Part shown: one piece after another, positions 53,152-62,400 of the stretch
How the letters are laid out: the number at the start of each line of letters is the position of its first letter
Numbering within the stretch: the first letter of the stretch is position 1
NCBI RefSeq assembly: GCF_002161675.1
Contig: NZ_NFIH01000009.1
Coordinates: 1-64,000, forward strand
Direction: 5' to 3'
DNA: 64,000 nt
Source: Pseudoflavonifractor sp. An44
Lineage (GTDB): Bacteria; Bacillota; Clostridia; Oscillospirales; Oscillospiraceae
Program-made: the position numbers and the translations under genes
The notes under the pieces: generated by a model
What the model saw: only the letters and a program-made list of their open reading frames with translations
What the model was told of the DNA's origin: nothing
The model's database searches: none

Positions 53152-53173
53152 CCTAGCGGTTTTCTGATATGAT

Positions 53174-53189
53174 GGTCATTGATATGACC
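53174..53189. promoter_or_regulatory. Candidate operator near the regulator start
   Basis: GGTCAT (53174-53179) and ATGACC (53184-53189) form a perfect dyad with a 4-nt centre, just before the ribosome-binding site of the regulator gene. It could mediate autoregulation. Confidence 0.4.
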
Positions 53190-53204
53190 GGAGGGGGAAG
53201 TTTT

Positions 53205-54122
53205 ATGGGAGAGAAAAAAGTGTCCATGCGCCAGATTGCCAAGATCTGCGGCTGTTCACTGGCCACGGTGTCCTATGCCCTCAACCACACAGGGCAGGGG
53301 AAGATCAGCAGTGCCACCCGGCTGCGTATCATTGATACGGCCAAACAGCTCAATTATCCCACCACCCGCACCACCCGGGGCAAGAAGAACCGGGCGGCGA
53401 TTTTGGTCACCCGCCTCCACGGGGAATCGGTGGGGCGGCGGCTGCACCTCACCGACCTGGCCATGCAGCTGGAGGCCCAGCTGTTGGAGCTGGGCATTCC
53501 CTCGGTGATCTTGCGCCTGGGGGACCTGGTGGAGGACTGGCGGAAGATTCTGGCGGTGTCGCCCAGCGTCATCTTTGTGCTGGACGGCGGGTGCCGGGCG
53601 GTGGCCCATGTGAATCCTCCCTGTGTCACGCCCATGATCTTCGTGGACTGTGACAACGACGACCCTCTCTATTATAAGATTTTGCCGGACTATCCGTCCC
53701 TCATGTTGGAGGCCAAGACCCGGTTGGGCCGGGAAGACCTGTTCCTGGTTGCCGAGCCGGTGCGCAGCGGTCAGCTCATGACCCTGCTCTCCCAGGGCTT
53801 TGCACCACAGGACGTGTTCTTCCACGACGGCACCCAGTCCCTGTCCCACTTCCTGGAGGCCCACCAGGGCCGGAAAGGCGTGGTGGTGGGGGACTTGCTG
53901 GGGGTGGAGGTGTGCGGCCAGTTCCCGCCAGAGGACTTGGCCGTCATCTGCTCCCTGGATGACCCGGGGCTATTCCCGCCCCAGACCACCCTGCTGCCTG
54001 CCCCCAATGCGGACAAGGCCAAGGCGGCTGCCTCCGTGGCCTCCGATTTGCTGACACTGGATTATGACCCAACCCAGGGCAACCGCATTCTCGTGAAAGG
54101 AAATTTTCCGGCGAACGGGTAA
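53205..54122 (+). CDS. LacI-family transcriptional regulator
   Basis: A 305-residue regulator starting at ATG 53205 (MGEKKVSMRQ) behind GGAGGGGGAAG. Residues ~5-55 are the LacI helix-turn-helix (VSMRQIAKICGCSLATVSYALNHTGQGKISSATRLRIIDTAKQLNYP), including the hinge helix. The rest (about 65-300) is a periplasmic-binding-protein-like sensor of short length and divergent sequence. Its divergent position suggests control of glgP in response to a sugar. Confidence 0.85.
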   Translation: MGEKKVSMRQIAKICGCSLATVSYALNHTGQGKISSATRLRIIDTAKQLNYPTTRTTRGKKNRAAILVTRLHGESVGRRLHLTDLAMQLEAQLLELGIPSVILRLGDLVEDWRKILAVSPSVIFVLDGGCRAVAHVNPPCVTPMIFVDCDNDDPLYYKILPDYPSLMLEAKTRLGREDLFLVAEPVRSGQLMTLLSQGFAPQDVFFHDGTQSLSHFLEAHQGRKGVVVGDLLGVEVCGQFPPEDLAVICSLDDPGLFPPQTTLLPAPNADKAKAAASVASDLLTLDYDPTQGNRILVKGNFPANG

Positions 54123-54204
54123 ATTTTACTACAAAAACAAAAACACGTCAAAGAAAACTGTGAAAAAATACTACACAAGAATAAAAAGTTCAAATTATAG
54201 AAAG

Positions 54205-54321
54205 TGAACAAACATAGGTGAACAAAAAATGTTCACCGAACAAAAGGACGGTGAATCAGTTGCAGCCCAACGAGTTCAAAGTTTGTTCACAAATTGTTCA
54301 CCCGGAAATTCGACTGAACAA
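54205..54321. repeat. Cluster of TGTTCAC/GTGAACA sites
   Basis: GTGAACA at 54205-54211 and 54219-54225; TGTTCAC at 54231-54237, 54285-54291 and 54296-54302; and a variant CTGAACA at 54315-54321. The second and third form a perfect 7-bp dyad with a 5-nt A-spacer (54219-54237). The 421-nt AT-rich gap between the LacI-type gene and rpsF is otherwise without a plausible gene. Confidence 0.6.
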
Positions 54322-54431
54322 AACAAAAATCGACCCGTGTTTATTTGCCAAAAAAAGTACATTTCTTCACCGAAACAACGAGCTAACCGAGTAGAGAAGC
54401 GAGAAAACCGGAAAATGTGGAGAAAAAAGAC

Positions 54432-54459
54432 TTGACAAACGGAAGAAATACGATATAAT
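54432..54459 (+). promoter_or_regulatory. Promoter of the rpsF operon
   Basis: Consensus TTGACA (54432-54437) and TATAAT (54454-54459), 16 nt apart, about 85 nt upstream of rpsF. Confidence 0.85.
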
Positions 54460-54464
54460 TAATG

Positions 54465-54543
54465 AGTCTGTCCAAGAGGACGGGCAACATCCTTGCCTCC
54501 GGCAAATCCGGGGGCCATATGTCCGTAAGGAGGTGCAAAAGTT
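54465..54543 (+). promoter_or_regulatory. Leader of rpsF, possible S6:S18 autoregulatory RNA
   Basis: The 5' leader contains GCCTCCGG and CCGGGGGC, which form an 8-bp stem with one G-U pair around a short CAAAT loop, preceded by other GC-rich segments and followed by the AAGGAGG site of rpsF. In many bacteria the rpsF leader has a CCG-containing hairpin bound by S6:S18 for feedback. I infer a similar element from position and CCGG content; the fit to the published motif was not verified. Confidence 0.35.
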
Positions 54544-54840
54544 ATGGCAAAAGTGACTGGTAACTACGAGGTGCTCTACATCATCAACCCCAACCTGGGC
54601 GAGGAGGAGACTGCCGCTCTGGTGGCTAAGTTCAAGACCCTGGCTGAGAGCCGCGGTACTGTGACTGAGGTGGATGAGTGGGGCAAGCGCAAGCTGGCTT
54701 ACCTGATCGACGATCTGGCTGAGGGCTACTACGTCCTGATGAGCTTCACCGCCGATCCCGCATTCCCCGCTGAGCTGGACCGTCTGATGCGCATCAACAC
54801 CGGCATCATGCGCTCCATCATCGTCAGCAAGGAAGCCTGA
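54544..54840 (+). CDS. rpsF: 30S ribosomal protein S6
   Basis: A 98-residue S6 protein with the expected fold: YEVLYIINPNLGEEETAALVAKF, WGKRKLAYLIDDLAEGYYVLMSFTA and the end LMRINTGIMRSIIV. S6 binds the central domain of 16S rRNA together with S18, which is encoded two genes downstream. The canonical rpsF-ssb-rpsR order is present, and ssb follows after 14 nt. Confidence 0.97.
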   Translation: MAKVTGNYEVLYIINPNLGEEETAALVAKFKTLAESRGTVTEVDEWGKRKLAYLIDDLAEGYYVLMSFTADPAFPAELDRLMRINTGIMRSIIVSKEA

Positions 54841-54854
54841 GGAGGAGGTTGCAC

Positions 54855-55301
54855 ATGCTCAACCGAATCATTCTCATGGGCCGTCTGACCCGTGACCCTG
54901 AGCTGAGACACACCCAGAGCGGCACCGCAGTGGCGTCCTTCTCTCTGGCTGTGGATCGTGATTTCAAGAGTCGTGACAGTGGCGAGAAGACCACCGACTT
55001 CATTGATGTCGTGGCTTGGCGCAACACTGCTGAATTCGTATCCAAGTACTTCGCCAAGGGCCGTATGGCTGTGGTGGAGGGCCGCCTTCAGATTCGTGAT
55101 TGGACGGATCGGGACGGCGGCAAGCGCCGCTCTGCTGAGGTGGTTGCCGACAACGTGTATTTCGGCGACTCCAAGCGGGACGGCGAGAGCGGCGGCAGCT
55201 TCAGCCGTCCCGCCGCCCCCGCTCCCGTGGATTACGGGATTCCTGCCGGCGCCGACCAGTTCGCTGAGCTGGCCGATGACGACGGCGATCTGCCCTTCTA
55301 A
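54855..55301 (+). CDS. ssb: Single-stranded DNA-binding protein
   Basis: A 148-residue SSB starting at ATG 54855 behind AGGAGGAGG. Residues 1-105 are the OB-fold (MLNRIILMGRLTRDPELRHTQSGTAVASFSLAVDR, then FIDVVAWRNTAEFVSKYFAKGRMAVVEGRLQIR). A glycine/serine/proline-rich linker leads to the acidic tail DDGDLPF, which recruits replication and repair partners. It protects single-stranded DNA at forks. Confidence 0.97.
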   Translation: MLNRIILMGRLTRDPELRHTQSGTAVASFSLAVDRDFKSRDSGEKTTDFIDVVAWRNTAEFVSKYFAKGRMAVVEGRLQIRDWTDRDGGKRRSAEVVADNVYFGDSKRDGESGGSFSRPAAPAPVDYGIPAGADQFAELADDDGDLPF

Positions 55302-55335
55302 ATAGGGCCCATCATAAGTAAGGAGGTCTGCCATT

Positions 55336-55578
55336 ATGGCTATGGATAATGTGAAGCCCCGCGGCAACCGCAAGCGCCGCAAGGTCTGCGCCTTCTGCGT
55401 GGACAAGGTGGAGCACATCGACTACAAGGACGCTGCCAAGCTCAAGCGTTTCCTGTCCGAGCGCTCCAAGATCCTGCCCCGCCGCACCACCGGCACCTGC
55501 GCCATGCATCAGCGTCAGCTGACCGAGGCCATCAAGCGTGCCCGTCACGTGGCTCTGCTGCCCTACGTCACCGACTAA
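55336..55578 (+). CDS. rpsR: 30S ribosomal protein S18
   Basis: An 80-residue S18 protein with basic N-terminus and the conserved core [62 protein letters not shown]. Its cysteine pair CxFC is of the zinc-binding type form. It begins behind TAAGGAGG and closes the operon, followed by a terminator. Confidence 0.97.
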   Translation: MAMDNVKPRGNRKRRKVCAFCVDKVEHIDYKDAAKLKRFLSERSKILPRRTTGTCAMHQRQLTEAIKRARHVALLPYVTD

Positions 55579-55604
55579 TTGCAGCACGGGAAACCAGCGA
55601 TATC

Positions 55605-55640
55605 AAAAGCGGAAGCAACTTCGGTTGCTTCCGCTTTTTT
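55605..55640 (+). terminator. Terminator of the rpsF-ssb-rpsR operon
   Basis: Perfect 15-bp stem, arms 55605-55619 and 55624-55638, with a TTCG tetraloop and a T-tract. Confidence 0.95.
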
Positions 55641-56265
55641 TATGCCTTGTTTGCCCGGCAGGCAGGGGATCCTTAGTTTCTCAATGTCCTAGGTGTAGAC
55701 CAGCGCCCCAGCCGGGGACGCTCCGCTGGGCCCGATTTCTCCCCGATGAGAAATCGGGGAAAGAATCGCCAAAGGCGGGGCCTTCCCCCGCCTTGTGGAA
55801 TCCACCCCGCGGTACTGGGGGGAACGTGCGCCGTTCTCTGTTCGGCCCTTAGTTCGGTGGGGTCACATAGATGACGTGTCATTCTAGGGCTTGTATTTGC
55901 TTCTCTGCTAGTGTGTCTTTCTACTGCCAGGGCCTTTTCCTGGTGAGCCGCTGTTCCCAGCGATCGGTGGCCGGCTCCCGGCGGCGGGAACGCCGCACAC
56001 CGGGGTGAGGCCCTGGAAACAGAGGCACAGTCTCACAGAGAAGGGAATGCTTTCTATAGATGTACCAGAGCATCCATGTGACCCCACCAAGGCCAGGGCC
56101 GGCCATAGAATTGATGCAGTTCCAGCTTCGTACCCCAAGGGAGGTCCTTAGGGGGGAACGCCCTAAGCGGGTTTTGGTTTCTTTTGCCCGCTCAAAAGAA
56201 ACCCCCAGCGGGGAGCGTCCCCACCAGGCTGGCAAGCCTGATACATGGATGGTTAGACGATTAAT
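55641..56265. other. Non-coding region rich in inverted repeats
   Basis: No gene is supported here. Structured segments include CCCGATTTCTC (55731-55741) with GAGAAATCGGG (55748-55758), GGCGGGG/CCCCGCC near 55774-55792, a 12-nt palindrome ATGACGTGTCAT at 55872-55883, CTTAGGG/CCCTAAG near 56147-56166, and GGTTTCTTTTG (56176-56186) with CAAAAGAAACC (56193-56203). It looks like several repeat units inserted next to each other and partly decayed. Confidence 0.5.
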
Positions 56266-56317
56266 CCCTCCGCCACAGCTGACGCTGTGCCACCTCCCTT
56301 TACACAAGGGAGGCTTT
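56266..56317. repeat. Three-hairpin dispersed repeat, copy 2
   Basis: CACAGC (56274-56279) pairs with GCTGTG (56284-56289), and CCTCCCTT (56293-56300) with AAGGGAGG (56306-56313), followed by CTTTG. The linker GCCACCTCCCT and the terminal GGGAGGCTTT match the copy at 40692-40757, while the first stem has different bases. Confidence 0.65.
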
Positions 56318-56339
56318 GTCTCTGGGAGAGGAAAACACA

Positions 56340-56377
56340 AAAGCCCCGGAGGAAGCATTTGCTTCCTCCGGGGCTTT
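56340..56377 (-). terminator. Terminator of the surface protease gene
   Basis: Perfect 17-bp stem, arms 56340-56356 and 56361-56377, loop ATTT, ending in a U-tract on the minus strand downstream of the stop at 56412. Confidence 0.92.
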
Positions 56378-56411
56378 GTCATGCGTTGGGTCTCAGAGAC
56401 CTGAGAGAGCC

Positions 56412-59400
56412 TTAGCTGCGACGCTTGCGCACCACGGCGGTGGCGCCCAGAGCGCACACAGCGGCGAACATGACAGCCATGTACAGCATCAGCTGAGCGT
56501 TGTCGCCAGTCTGAGCGGGCTTCTCAGCGGGCTTCTCGGTGGCCTGAGGCTGATCGGTGGTCTCAGGCTTGTCGGAGACCTGAGGCTCGTCAGTGGACTC
56601 GGGCTTGTCAGAGGGCTGAGTCTCGCCCTCGGCGGTGAGGCCGTTGATGGCGGCATTCAGAGCAGCCACGGCGTCCTCCACGGTCTTCTGATCGTCCTCG
56701 GACAGGGTCTCGTCGGCCATGACAGCCTGCGCCTCAGCCAGAGCGGAACGGAAGGTGGCCACGGACTCGGCGGTGTAGCCCTCCAGGTTGATGCTCTTGG
56801 CCTGGCCGATGAGGTCTTCCAGGATGGACTTGTCAGCCTTGAAGCGCTGGGCCAGGATGGCATTGAGCAGGGCCTGAGCCACAGGCTGGATGTCCTCGTC
56901 CATGGCGTCGCCGTCAGCGGCAACTTCCTTGGCCTTGGCCAGGGCGTCCACCAGCTCCTGCCAGTGGTCAGCCACATACTTGTCGGCGTTGTCCATCATC
57001 TCGTCGGCCTTGGCAATGAGCTTGTTCAGCTCATCCTTGCTGCCCTGAACCAGACCCAGACCCCAGATGCCTTCCAGCAGCTGGTCCCAAGCGGCGTTGA
57101 CCTCGTCCTGGGTGGCGTTGTCGTCAGCAAGAACGGTCTTGGCGTTCTCGAGAGCCTTCTCGAAGGCGGCCTTGGCGGAGTCGGTGACACCCTCCGTGGA
57201 CAGGGTCACGGCATAGTCATAGGTCTTCTGCAGCAGGGTCTTGTCGGCCTTGGCCACAGCCTGGAAGGTCACGGTGACGGTGGCGCCACCGGCGGGCATG
57301 GTGAAGGCGTTGTTGGTGACAGCGATGGTGTTACCCTCGGCGTCGGTGACCACGATGGAGCCCACCTCATAGCCCTGGTCGGGAGTGGCGGTGATGGTCA
57401 CCTGAGTGCCGGCAGCGGCGCTGGTGGGATCCACCTTCACGGTGCCGTTCTCAGTGGGAGTGATGGTCACGTCGTACTTGCGGCCGGAATCCTCCTGATC
57501 CCAGTTGAAGTCGGGATCGTTGTAGATGCCCAGACCGGTGACGTTCAGGCCGCCAGCCACCAGGTCAACCTTGGTCAGGTTGGTCAGGCCGTTCTCGTCG
57601 GGCAGGTTGAAGGAGTACAGGTTGTTGGCAGCGTCGGTGACGTAGAACTTGCCAGTGTTGGAGCTGTAGCTCATCTCACTGCTGTTCTCCACGGTGTTCA
57701 GCTGCAGGTCGGTGTTCTCCAGGATGGTGTAGGTCTGCATGTTCAGAGCCACTTCCATCAGACGGGAATCCTCGTAGCACTTACCCAGCACATAGGTCTT
57801 GCCGTTGGCACAGGCCACGGTGTGCACACGGGTGTAGTCACTGTCGAAGCCGATGCTGGTGTAGGGATTGAGGTCGGTGGTCTGGAGGCTGGGCACGTAG
57901 TACTGATACAGGTAGTAGCCGCCGCCCAGATAGATGACGTTGTGCTCGTCATCGTAGGCCAGGGTGTAGACCTGCGTGTTGGTCTGGAGCTGGCCCATGT
58001 AGACATTGGTGTTACCCTGGATGTCGTAACGGTACAGCAGGGGGAAGGAGCCGTCGTCGTACACAGCGTAGTAGAGGTAACGGCCGGAGTCGTCCACGTC
58101 CACACCCACCAGCTTGCCGTCCACGGGCATGGCGGAGTTGACCACCACGTACTCGTTGGGCAGCTCGGGATCGAAGGCCACCAGGCCGACGCCCTGGGAG
58201 ATGGTGTAGGCCACGTCGCCGCTGAGCTGGGAGAGCACGGAGAGCTGGCAGGAGGCGGACAGGCCGCTGACGGTGTCAGTGACGGTGATGGTGGTCTCGC
58301 CGGCAGCCACAGCGGTGATGGTGCCGTCCTCGGCCACAGTGGCCACGGACTCATCGCTGCTGGACCAGACCAGCTGAGCCTTGTCGCTGCTCACAGCGGG
58401 CTGAACCAGAGCGTCCATGGTCATGGTGGTGCCAACCAGCATCCGGGTCACGGTGCGGTCCAGCATCAGGTTGATCACGTCCATCTCGGGCAGTTCGCTG
58501 TCCTCGGGGATGGGGCAGAGCATACCCAGCACGGCGTTGTAGCCCTGCATGGACTCACCACGCAGGTTCAGAGCGGTGCTGCCCAGCTTCATGGCGGTGA
58601 AGGAGTCGCCCTCCTTCTCGATCATGTAGAGGTTGGAGCCGCTGCACCAGCTGGCGGTGATGTTGGCAGCGTGGAAGTACAGACGGTCGCTGCCGAAGTC
58701 ATAGGACAGCTGGGAGTTGTAGGCACCGTTCTGATCGGTGTAGGCCACAGCGCCCTCCACCTCAGTCAGCTGGGTGCAAGCGCCGGTGGCGGTGTCGATC
58801 TGATAGAGTACGGCGTTGGCGCTGGTGGAGGTGCTGCCTGCAGTGTACAGCTTGCCGTCCTTGTCAGCGGCCAGGGTGAAGGCACCGGCGGTATCCAGGG
58901 TGCACACAGTGGTCAGGGCGCCGGTGGTCAGGTCGATCTTCACCAGCTCGGGGTAGGTCTGCTCCTGCTGATAGGTCTCGGAGTTCCAAGCCTTGTAGCT
59001 GAGGGTCAGGCCGTACATGGTTCCGGTGGTGTAGTCGAAGGCCAGATCCACCACACGCTTCTCAGTGTTGCCCAGCACGGTGTAGGCATCCACGGAATCC
59101 GCATCGATGCGCATGAAGTTGTTCAGGTCGTCCACCACATAGTAGTAACCGTCGAAGTACTCGCCGGCACGGACGGTGTAGGCACCATTGGTGGCCTGAC
59201 CCACGGTGGAGTTGGCGGGATCATAGTCGTTGACGGTGATCCAGAAGTTGGCGTACATGGAGCCGTTGTCGTCCCGGGCCATGAAGGCGGCCATGGAGCC
59301 GGCAGCGGGCAGGACGGTGAAGGTGATGGAGTCGGAGTACACGGTGCCGTCACGGTCGGTGAGGCTGACGGTGATGGTGGCGGTACCCACATCCACCAGG

Positions 59401-62400
59401 GTCACCTTGCCGAAGGCGTCCACGGTGGCCACATCGGTGTTGTCGCTGGACCAAGTGCGCTTCTGCACGGTGGGACGGGCGGGCTCGGTGGAGGTCTGCA
59501 GCTGCACCTGAGCGCCAGCCAGGCCGGTGTAGGTCTCGCCGGTGGTCAGCCACAGGTCTTCCACGGGGATGTAGTTGGTCTCGGGTTCGTTTTCGGTGAT
59601 GGTGAACATGGCAGTCTGCTCCACGCCGGAACGGCTGCTCACGTCGCCCAGGTCCATGACGTTGGCCTCAATGGAGCCCCAATCGGTGTCCTCCAGAGTG
59701 ACCAGGAACAGGGGATTGATGCCGGAGCCCATGGAGGGGTTCCAGTAGATGTTGCCGGTGTTGTAGTCGTAGGTCATGCCAGCGTAGAACCAGTACTCCT
59801 GGGAGCTGGAGTAGACCTTGGTGGCCTCCATGGTGTCGGGGTCCACGATGAACAGGTTGCCGTTCATGCTGCCGCACAGGATGGTGGTCTCCTCACCCTC
59901 GCAGATGACGGCCATGGCGGTCATCACGTTGTCGCCGGAGGCAGAGCCTTCGGGGAACTTGAACTCGCCGATGGGATCCACAGCGCCGGTCTCCAGGTCG
60001 ATGACCACGAGGCCGCCGTTGGTCAGATCCACGCCGTACATACGGCCGGTGTTGTAGTCGAAGCCGATGTTGCCCACTTGGATGTTCTCGGTGTGGCCGA
60101 TGCGCTCGGGCTCGCCGAAGGTGGTCTTGGTGGGATCCTCATTGCCGGTGACCAGGGTGCGATAGAGGACGGTGGCGTTGTAGATCACGTCGTCCTCCAC
60201 CCACTGTTCCTGCTGCACGGTGTACACATAGCCGTTGTAGTAGGTGCCGCCGGCCCAGATGGCGGAGCCAACGGTGCCGTCCAGAGTGGTGGTCTTGGGG
60301 GCGTTGAGCTGGGTGACCTGAGTGGGAGCCTGATCGGAGTAGGTGACCCACTTCATCTGGTTGCCCTGGTTGACATCATCGGTGACGATGTAGCCGTACA
60401 GGGCGTCCTGAGACTCCACTACGGTGACCTGGCAGGTGACCTCGTAGGGGGTCCACTCGGTCTGTCCAGCATACATAATCTGGGTAGCGCCGGTGATGGT
60501 GGCAGTGCCGGGGCCAATGGCCTTGACATAGCCGGTCTCAGAGACGGTGGCCACGTCGGTGTTGTCGCTGGTCCAGGTCACTTGCTGAGCAGCGGCGTTC
60601 CAGGGGGCCCAAGTCAGGTTCATGCGCTTGCCCTGGTTGACCACCAGGGTGGTCTTATAGGGCTCCAGCTGCACGCCGGTGGGGTTGACTTCGCCCACGG
60701 TGAACAGGTCGGTGCCCAGGTCGTTGGGGATGAACAGGGCGGAGGTGCCGCTGGGGGCACGGCTGCCCAGGCTCTCGGCGGTCTTCTTCACGGGGTCAAT
60801 CTTGTAGGTCTCGCACACCTGGGTGTTGCCCACCTGGGCGTGAGCGTACCAGTAGATGACGTCCTCTTCGTAGTCATAGGTCATGGACTGGATGCTGCTC
60901 AGACGCTCGCCGTTGGTCTTGACCTTGAAGTCGGACATGGTCATCAGCCAGGTAGCAGCACCGGTGGTCTTGTCCAGGGAGTAGAGGTTCAGGTCGGTGC
61001 CGATGGCGTACAGGTTGCCCTCCTCGTCAGCGGACAGGGTGAGGATCTCGTAGCCCTCAGCCAGGCCGGTGATGGTGGCCACCTTCTCAATGCTGGTGTA
61101 GCCCCAGGGAGTGAAGCACACCTCATAGAGGTTGTTGGAACCGCCATAGCTGCTGGAGGGAGTGATGGTGCCGTCATAGGTCCAACCCACGGCGTACAGA
61201 GCGTCCTCGCCGTTGCGCTGGAGGATGCCGCCGCCGTTGTTGCCATGGCTCAGGGCCATGTCATACAGGGTGATGAAGTTGGCGGAGCCCTCCTGGCCGC
61301 TCTGGGTGTACAGAACCTGGCTGCCCCAGTAGGTGGAGTAGGGAGAGAGCAGCACCAGAGCGCCGTCGTTGCGCTGGGCAATCACACGGCCGTTGATGTA
61401 CTCGCCGGCCAAGTAGGCGGTGTTCTCATAGGTCTCGTTGCGGGGTGCCTCGGTCTGGCCCTTGTCAATGCTGAACCAGCCGCGGTCCAGAACGGTGGAG
61501 TCGGTGTAGGGCTCGAAGCCGTACAGACGGCCCAGCTCCAGATCCTTCAGGCTGGGAGTCAGAGCGGAATCATCCAGCTCCAGGGCCACCTTGATCTCGG
61601 TCTCGTTGCAGGCGTAGTCGCCCAGCACGATGGTGAAGTCAGCGCCGTAGCCAGCCACGTTGAAGGTCTGCTCAAAGCTCTTGCCGGCCACATACTCGCT
61701 GCCATCGTCGGGCTTGGGAGCGAACTTGCTGATGACGGAGCCGTCGGGGGAGACGAAGAGGATGGCGGCCAGGTTGGCGTTATCCTGCAGCTTCAGGGTC
61801 AGGTTGATCTGACCGTTCTCCACCTTCAGGGAGTCCTGGAGATTGTCGGCGTTGAGCAGCTGAGGCTTCTGGTTGTCCAGAGAGGCCTGGAAGGAGAAGG
61901 AATCATCCACCACATCGTCGCCGTCGTCCACATAGGCCTCTACGGTGTAGGTGATGGTGGTGCCGTCAGGCAGCTGATTGCCGTCCTTGTCATAGCCGTT
62001 CCACACATACTCCTCGTCGGTGGTGGCGTTGTAGATGTAGAAGGGGAAGATCTGGCCGTAACTGCTGTTGTAGTAGCTCTTAGTGGCGTATTCGTGGACG
62101 TAGTTGAAGTACTCTTCTCCGGTCTCGGTATTGTTGACACGGAACACCAGCTTGCGGGCGTTACGCAGCATACCGAAATCCAGCTCCATCAGGGGGTTGG
62201 CATAGGAGAAGGCGTTGTACTCATCGCCGGAGGCACCGCCCCGCAGATAGGGGTTGGTACCCAGCTGGGAGATCATGGTGAACACGCCAGTGCCATACAG
62301 GCTGGCCTCGTTGTAGTCGGGGTTATCGAAGACGGGAGGCTTGGACCAGTCGCCGTAGTAGCCCAGGAAGGGCATGGTCAGGTTCTGGTTGTCAGCGCCC

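Noticed and set aside
50831-53167. Long plus-strand frame opposite glgP, and similar antisense frames at 20543-21829, 32449-33711, 42248-43858 and 48820-50679
   Set aside because: All lie opposite well-supported genes, have low-complexity translations and lack a credible ribosome-binding site.
54229-54435. 68-residue open frame upstream of rpsF
   Set aside because: No ribosome-binding site, low-complexity basic translation, and it overlaps the TGTTCAC cluster.
55641-56411. Open frames of 100-180 residues between rpsR and the protease gene
   Set aside because: They run through hairpin repeats, have no ribosome-binding sites and their translations show no protein-like features.
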